Below, in pieces: positions 59,660 through 64,000 of a stretch of 64,000 bases of DNA (its first letter is position 1; each line of letters starts with the position of its first letter). The notes under the pieces are model-generated. The model was not told the origin of the DNA, searched no databases, and was given only the letters and a program-made list of their open reading frames with translations. Source of the DNA: Cytobacillus oceanisediminis 2691. GTDB taxonomy: Bacteria > Bacillota > Bacilli > Bacillales > Cytobacillaceae. Location: contig NZ_CP015506.1 of assembly GCF_000294775.2 (NCBI RefSeq), positions 2,641,501 through 2,705,500 on the forward strand, given 5' to 3'. Made by a program: the position numbers and the translations under genes.

Positions 59660-60880
59660 TTATTTTTTATTCAGGATGGGCTTTTCTTCCAAGGTCTTCA
59701 CAGCTCCTGATTTTGTTAAATTTCTTATGGAATCTTCGTCATAGCCCAAACCATTCAACACTTCAATCGTGTCCTGTCCGAAGAGAGGAGAGGGGGTTTT
59801 CACCTCACCTGGAGTTTTTGAAAATTTTGCGGGAATGCCAATCATCTTCATTTTTCCGATTAATGGATGCTCCACTTCCTGAATCATGCCTCTTGCTTCA
59901 TAATGCGGATCCTGAACCGCCTCTGCAAAGTTGTTGATTGGTCCCGCAGGCACCCCTGCTTTTTCACAGAGATCAATCCAATGTCTGGTATCTTGATGCA
60001 TTAATACAGCCTCAATATCTTCTTCCAGTTCACTCACATGTTTGTTTCTCAATAAATTGGTTTTATAGCGCGGATCTGTCAGCCATTCAGGCTTTTCGGC
60101 AACATCTTCGCAAAATCTTTCCCATGTCCTTTGATTGGCACATCCAAGCATCATATAACCCGATTTTGTTTTAACCGCCTGGTATGGAGCAGACACACGG
60201 TGCCTCCAGCCGGTTGCTTCCGGTATCGTTCCTTCTGCAAAATAGGCCCCTGCCTCCCACGTAAACCATGGAAGCCCGATCTCAGCCAGGGCAATATCCA
60301 CATGCTGTCCTTCCCCTGTCTTCATCTTATGGATAAAAGCTGCCAATATCGAATAGGCTGCAGTTATGCCTGCCCCGATATCATAAACGGCGATGCCTGA
60401 TTTCATTGGCCGCATTCCTTTTTCTCCGGTCATGCTCATAAGCCCTGTCATCCCCTGGGCTACCAGATCGAACCCGCCCTTATGGGAATAAGGGCCAGTC
60501 TGGCCATAACCTGAAATAGAACAGTAGACTAGCCCAGGATTAATCTTCTTTAGGCTTTCAAAGTCAATGCCAAGTGATTTTGTTACTCCCGGGCGGTAAT
60601 TTTCAACAACAACATCTGCTTCTTTAGCCAATTGATAGAAAATTTCTTTTCCTTCATTTGTTTTAAGGTTTAATGCTATGCTTTTTTTATTTCGGTTTAT
60701 CTGAAAAAAGCAGGTAGATTCCCCGTTTACATAAGGGCCCATTTGGCGGGAATCGTCTCCGCCATTCACTTTCTCCACTTTCATGACTTCCGCACCGAGA
60801 TCCGCAAGGACCATAGTGCAATACGGACCAGCCATGATTTGCGATGCATCAAGGACTTTCATTCCTTGTAATGGTCCCAC
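59660..60880 (-). CDS. CaiB/BaiF type III CoA-transferase (second copy)
   Basis: This encodes 406 residues, close to E. coli CaiB in length. Motifs are GMKVLDASQIMAGPYCTMVL at the N-terminus, VMKVEKVNGGDDSRQMGP, ENYRPGVTKSLGID and the presumed catalytic Asp in GIAVYDIGAGITA. It is a distant paralogue of the gene at 31175-32377. GTG start. It activates an imported carboxylate to its CoA ester, a step before the hydratase. A GAGCAT/ATGCTC hairpin with T-run, oriented on the plus strand, lies upstream at 61001-61039 without a plus-strand gene. Confidence 0.9.
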   Translation of the reverse strand: MGPLQGMKVLDASQIMAGPYCTMVLADLGAEVMKVEKVNGGDDSRQMGPYVNGESTCFFQINRNKKSIALNLKTNEGKEIFYQLAKEADVVVENYRPGVTKSLGIDFESLKKINPGLVYCSISGYGQTGPYSHKGGFDLVAQGMTGLMSMTGEKGMRPMKSGIAVYDIGAGITAAYSILAAFIHKMKTGEGQHVDIALAEIGLPWFTWEAGAYFAEGTIPEATGWRHRVSAPYQAVKTKSGYMMLGCANQRTWERFCEDVAEKPEWLTDPRYKTNLLRNKHVSELEEDIEAVLMHQDTRHWIDLCEKAGVPAGPINNFAEAVQDPHYEARGMIQEVEHPLIGKMKMIGIPAKFSKTPGEVKTPSPLFGQDTIEVLNGLGYDEDSIRNLTKSGAVKTLEEKPILNKK

Positions 60881-61037
60881 TCAGAACACCCCATTTTGAA
60901 AATATTGTCTCAGAAGTGAGCCCGATGTGACCGGCAGCTGTTCATTTCTATACATTCATAATCTGTGCATGTTATAATAAAATCGATTTTCATGAGAATG
61001 GAGCATTTCTATTTTGGCGAGTGGAGATGCTCTTTTT

Positions 61038-61691
61038 TTATTCGCAGATCATATTCATTCCGCGTTCCAGATCGTTGCGCAGATGATTCGCTGCAGATTG
61101 GTAGACAGCTATCTCGTCCCGGGCTTTAAGAGCATGAAGGATTTGGCTATGTTCCTTAAGAATTTCTCTATTATGCTCGTTGTTTTTTAGGATATTGGCC
61201 CGGTATAGCAAAAGAAATGAACGTACTTGCTTAAGCAAGTGCACTGCCCGCCTGTTTGGGCTTGCATCCAAGAGCCGATCATGAAACTTAGCATTCCATT
61301 CAAGTAAAAGTAGATGGTTTCCTTCCAAAAAGGCATCTTCAGCTCTTTCAAGAATTTCTTCAATGCAATTCAGCTGCTCTTCTGTAATCGCTTTCAAAAC
61401 AAGTCCCATTATTTGAGGTTCCAGCATAATGCGAGTTTCATATAAATCCTTAAAATCAGTTTCATCCAGTATTACAATAGATAGCCCCAGCTGATCCTGA
61501 ACCAGCAGTCCTTCTATTTGCAGCTGGCGCAGTGCTTCTCTTAACGGGGTCCGGCTTATATTATATTTTTCCGCCAGATGGGAAACATTGACCTTCTCAC
61601 CAGGCTTTAATTGTCCTGACAAAATGGATTTTTTTATAATGTCATAGATTTGCTGATAAAGCGGCTGCGTAAATTTCAGGCCCTGCACCAT
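61038..61691 (-). CDS. GntR family regulator, FCD subfamily (second copy)
   Basis: This encodes 217 residues. GntR winged helix: LKPGEKVNVSHLAEKYNISR, then TPLREALRQLQIEGLL. FCD ligand domain: FKDLYETRIMLEPQIMGLV, and a likely metal His in EWNAKFHDRLLDA and in AANHLRNDL. Start after AAAGGAGG. It is placed between tctC and the CoA-transferase, the usual spot for a local regulator. A palindrome at 61746 upstream is a likely operator. Confidence 0.9.
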   Translation of the reverse strand: MVQGLKFTQPLYQQIYDIIKKSILSGQLKPGEKVNVSHLAEKYNISRTPLREALRQLQIEGLLVQDQLGLSIVILDETDFKDLYETRIMLEPQIMGLVLKAITEEQLNCIEEILERAEDAFLEGNHLLLLEWNAKFHDRLLDASPNRRAVHLLKQVRSFLLLYRANILKNNEHNREILKEHSQILHALKARDEIAVYQSAANHLRNDLERGMNMICE

Positions 61692-61729
61692 CTTTGCCTA
61701 TCCTCCTTTAAATGAATTATCTCTGCCTG

Positions 61730-61764
61730 TTGCTGTATACTGTGTGCTGTATCCTGGATACAGC
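61730..61764. promoter_or_regulatory. Candidate GntR operator, GCTGTATCC palindrome
   Basis: GCTGTATCCTGGATACAGC at 61746-61764 is a perfect 19-bp palindrome. A partial copy TTGCTGTATAC precedes it at 61730. Position just upstream of the GntR gene suggests autoregulation, and perhaps control of the whole locus. The remaining bases to 61910 show no other feature. Confidence 0.65.
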
Positions 61765-61909
61765 TTCAAGGGCGATCATATCTGCCAGTCGGAATGGCAG
61801 TCAATAACCTGAACAAAATCTCTCAAGATTATATAAAACTAGTTTTACTTCGACAAAAATCTTCAGCAGCCTATCGAGCAAATCTATGAAAATCTATCAT
61901 GAAGCTTGC

Positions 61910-61940
61910 AGGAGGCAAAAAGGCAGATATTCTGCCTTTC
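61910..61940 (-). terminator. tctC terminator
   Basis: The stem AAAGGCAGA/TCTGCCTTT is followed by T-rich DNA on the minus strand, about 15 bases after the tctC stop, so tctC has its own transcript end. Confidence 0.85.
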
Positions 61941-61955
61941 GGCAATTTTATTCAA

Positions 61956-62945
61956 TCATTCTTTTAATAGAGAACCGTAAGTGTCGATTAGCTTTTCAAA
62001 TTCGGCATTATACTCTTCTGAATTTAGCCAGCCATCCCGAAGGTGCAAGTAATTGGCTTTTTCATACTCTTTATAGTCCGGGCGATTTTTCGCTTCCTCA
62101 AGGGCTTTTTCAAGCGCTGAAATGATTTCAGGCGGCGTATCCTTATGGACCATGAAGCCTCTGCCCTGGCCGTCTGTTACATCTATCCCCATTTCAGTTG
62201 ATATCGGAACGTCCTCAAAACCTTCCATTTTCTCTTCAGTAAAGGCAATCAGCATCTTAATATCTCCGCTTTCCAGCTGCGCAATCGATGGTCCAGGCTC
62301 CTCTGCAATGACATCGATATGTCCCCCGAGCAGTGCTGCTGTCATCTCTCCAGAACCTTCAAATGAGATATAATTAAACTTTGTTCCAGTGGCTTTTTCA
62401 AACTGTTTGACTACCAGTTCATCAAAGCCGGCTGAACCTGTACCGCCAATTGTGATCTCACCAGGTTTTTCCTTTGCCTTTGCGATAAGATCATCAATAT
62501 CCTTGAACTTGCCATCGCTTTTTACTTGGAGGGTCATGGTATCATTTTGGACCCTTCCGACAGAAGTTAATTTGCTCAAATCATTTTTTTCCACTCCTGC
62601 TGCAATATTTACGGGATGATTGGATGTTGCAGACCAGATGGTATAACCATCAGCCGGCTGCCTTGCCACATGGTCAGCCGAATTAATCCCCGCCGCACCA
62701 GGCATATTCACAACATTTATGTTTACACCAAGAATATCTTTAAGTTCTTTTGCAATGGCCCTGGCAAAATTGTCACTCCCGCCGCCCGCGCCAAAGCCAA
62801 CAATAATTTCAATCTGCCGCTCGGGAAAGTTGCCGCTGCTTTTCTTTTCCTCCGAGCTTGCTCCCTGAGGTGAAGAATTACATGCCTGCAAAAAGAATAC
62901 CAATGCAATTGCCAGAGACAAAAACGAAATCCTCTTTAATTTCAT
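61956..62945 (-). CDS. tctC: Tripartite tricarboxylate transporter substrate-binding lipoprotein TctC
   Basis: This encodes 329 residues with a lipobox ending LQAC (Cys22). Bug/TctC family motifs are IEIIVGFGAGGGSDNFARAIA near the N-terminus, VVNMPGAAGINSADHVARQP, and GGTGSAGFDELVVKQFEK in the middle. It binds the carboxylate outside the cell and hands it to TctAB. AGGGGGAAAA precedes the ATG. It is first in the locus, with a terminator after it. Confidence 0.93.
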   Translation of the reverse strand: MKLKRISFLSLAIALVFFLQACNSSPQGASSEEKKSSGNFPERQIEIIVGFGAGGGSDNFARAIAKELKDILGVNINVVNMPGAAGINSADHVARQPADGYTIWSATSNHPVNIAAGVEKNDLSKLTSVGRVQNDTMTLQVKSDGKFKDIDDLIAKAKEKPGEITIGGTGSAGFDELVVKQFEKATGTKFNYISFEGSGEMTAALLGGHIDVIAEEPGPSIAQLESGDIKMLIAFTEEKMEGFEDVPISTEMGIDVTDGQGRGFMVHKDTPPEIISALEKALEEAKNRPDYKEYEKANYLHLRDGWLNSEEYNAEFEKLIDTYGSLLKE

Positions 62946-63288
62946 GTTAATTTTCCCCCATATTAAGAAAAGTTTTAAATTTCTGTAAATTAAAAGCGTA
63001 TTATTTCCTATAAAACAACTTAGAATGAAGATTACTTAATCAGACATGGACCTATTCCTCGATCTGGATCGTCACCTCCCTGTTTATGTCATGTTTCATT
63101 AAACTTCAATGCAATTTTTGTGCCGAAAAGCAAATAACTCGATTAACTTTTTTACCGGGAACCAAAATCGTAAGCGGTTTCAAATTAAATGGGACATTCA
63201 CACTTTTAATGAATTTAAATTCTGAATTCCTTCCAATACACTTATCAATCATTTTTGTTCTCTTTTGAAACAAATTGTCCACTCTTCT

Positions 63289-63303
63289 GTTTCAATTTGA
63301 AAC
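63289..63303. promoter_or_regulatory. Perfect palindrome GTTTCAATTTGAAAC
   Basis: A 15-bp palindrome lies at the end of the glcF-like gene, 340 bases upstream of tctC, with related pieces TTTTGAAACAAATTG at 63263 and GGTTTCAAATTAA near 63177. It could be a repressor site for tctC or a simple repeat. The 63000-63280 interval otherwise shows no gene. Confidence 0.35.
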
Positions 63304-63305
63304 TT

Positions 63306-64000
63306 TTATTGTTTTCCTGCAGATTCTGCCCTTTCAATTGACTCCATCAGATAGTCGGCAACATGCTTTGTTTCAATCTGATCCTCCATTCCTTCACGAT
63401 GAACCCCCAGTTTCATTTGGAGGAAACAGCCTGGATTGGCTGTTATTAGAACAGCTGATTCAGTTTCTTTGACTCTGGACATTTTCTTATCCAGTATTTC
63501 ATTCGCAAGTTTTGGCTGCAATAAATTATAAATTCCGGCAGACCCGCAGCAATATTTCTTTTCAGGGAGATCCACATATTCCGAGTTTGGAATTTCCTTC
63601 ACCAATTTAGCTGGAGCATCCTTCACCTTCATTACATATTGCAGATGGCAGGAAGGCTGATAGGTTACTCTTTCACCTCTGCCGGCAGTTTCAGGCATTT
63701 CTCCTTTTTCATATATGATCTCACTGATATCCCTTATTTTGGCAGAAAATACTTTAGCCCTCTCCAGCCAATGTTGATCCCCCCTGAATAAATCTGCATA
63801 TTCCGCAAGTGCAGCACCGCATCCTCCGGCATTGGTAATAATATAATCCACATTTGCTTTTTCAAAAGCCTGAATATTCGCTTTGGCCATTTCAATGGCC
63901 CTGTCTTTTTTTCCGCTATGATGGTGGAGTGCTCCACAGCACATCTGCGCTTTAGGGGTTACCACATCAAATCCAGTCTTCGACAGCAGTTTAATGGAAT
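63306..64000 (-). CDS. glcF: Glycolate oxidase iron-sulfur subunit-like protein (GlcF), partial
   Basis: The frame is open through the window edge, so only the C-terminal part (about 231 residues) is seen; a GTG at 63965 is internal. Two CCG domains are present: PKAQMCCGALHHHSG and, later, CCGSAGIYNLLQP, with paired His/Cys motifs ITNAGGCGAALAEY and TYQPSCHLQYVMKV. The family passes electrons from glycolate or lactate oxidation. GlcF and LutA-type proteins share the domain; the CCGALHHHSG loop favours GlcF. Confidence 0.85.
   Translation of the reverse strand, partial: SIKLLSKTGFDVVTPKAQMCCGALHHHSGKKDRAIEMAKANIQAFEKANVDYIITNAGGCGAALAEYADLFRGDQHWLERAKVFSAKIRDISEIIYEKGEMPETAGRGERVTYQPSCHLQYVMKVKDAPAKLVKEIPNSEYVDLPEKKYCCGSAGIYNLLQPKLANEILDKKMSRVKETESAVLITANPGCFLQMKLGVHREGMEDQIETKHVADYLMESIERAESAGKQ

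Noticed and set aside
1..64000. tRNA, rRNA or prophage genes
   Set aside because: No cloverleaf, rRNA segment, integrase or phage structural gene was recognised in the window.

Overview
The window looks like chromosome of an endospore-forming, low-to-moderate GC Firmicute of the Bacillaceae. Supporting signs are strong AGGAGG ribosome sites, GTG/TTG starts, a B. subtilis-like cysH-cysP-sat-cysC-sumT-sirB-sirC operon, a SpoIIS toxin-antitoxin locus, CotY/CotZ and CsxC spore-surface proteins, and a copper nitrite reductase of the Gram-positive lipoprotein type. The genus cannot be fixed from sequence alone; the Bacillus firmus/Cytobacillus/Mesobacillus group is an inference.

Layout. 0-5 kb: a DUF218 protein, azoreductase, a 49-aa protein, a DUF21/CBS membrane protein and a secreted TolB-like propeller. 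4.8-9.5 kb (minus): denitrification genes nirK-nosD-nosL-nosY-nosF with no nosZ. 9.8-12.8 kb: uppP, a 52-bp tandem array, DUF1836 plus a 59-aa protein, and a hemolysin III protein. 12.8-22.4 kb: a spore-surface island with a two-enzyme cell-wall lysin, CotY/Z, a ParM-like actin with a small partner, and four proteins sharing a CsxC/SPOCS-like core. One of the four is a 681-aa Ser/Glu-rich repeat protein, and two come from a tandem duplication that also left a gene fossil. 22.7-23.9 kb: spoIISA with two tiny antitoxin genes. 24-34.2 kb: aldehyde dehydrogenase, then a divergent catabolic locus (CoA-transferase, LeuCD-like hydro-lyase, two transporters, flavin reductase; GntR regulator and HMG-CoA-lyase-like enzyme on the other strand) with TTGTATACAA operators. 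34-40.8 kb: a frameshifted NERD gene, chemoreceptor, MFS exporter, DUF1646 transporter and quinone reductase. 40.9-44.6 kb: cdaR-gntP-glxK for glycerate use. 44.7-50.9 kb: sulfate assimilation and siroheme synthesis with a CymR-like promoter and a YezD-like leader gene. 51.4-52.7 kb: an IS3 element inserted into the terminator of an M14 carboxypeptidase gene. 54-56 kb: an oxidoreductase and an ABC ATPase. 56.1-63 kb: a TctABC transporter interleaved with CaiB-, CaiD- and CaiE-like genes under a GntR regulator. 63.3 kb to the end: the C-terminal part of a GlcF-like iron-sulfur protein.

Most genes are on the minus strand in operons. The two acid-catabolism loci (24-34 kb and 56-63 kb) follow the same plan: import, CoA activation by a type III CoA-transferase, hydration or cleavage, and a local FCD-type GntR regulator. 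The strongest candidates for something undescribed are the 52-bp array, the 681-aa repeat protein in the duplicated spore-surface island, the chromosomal actin pair, and the proposed citramalate/C5-acid operon.
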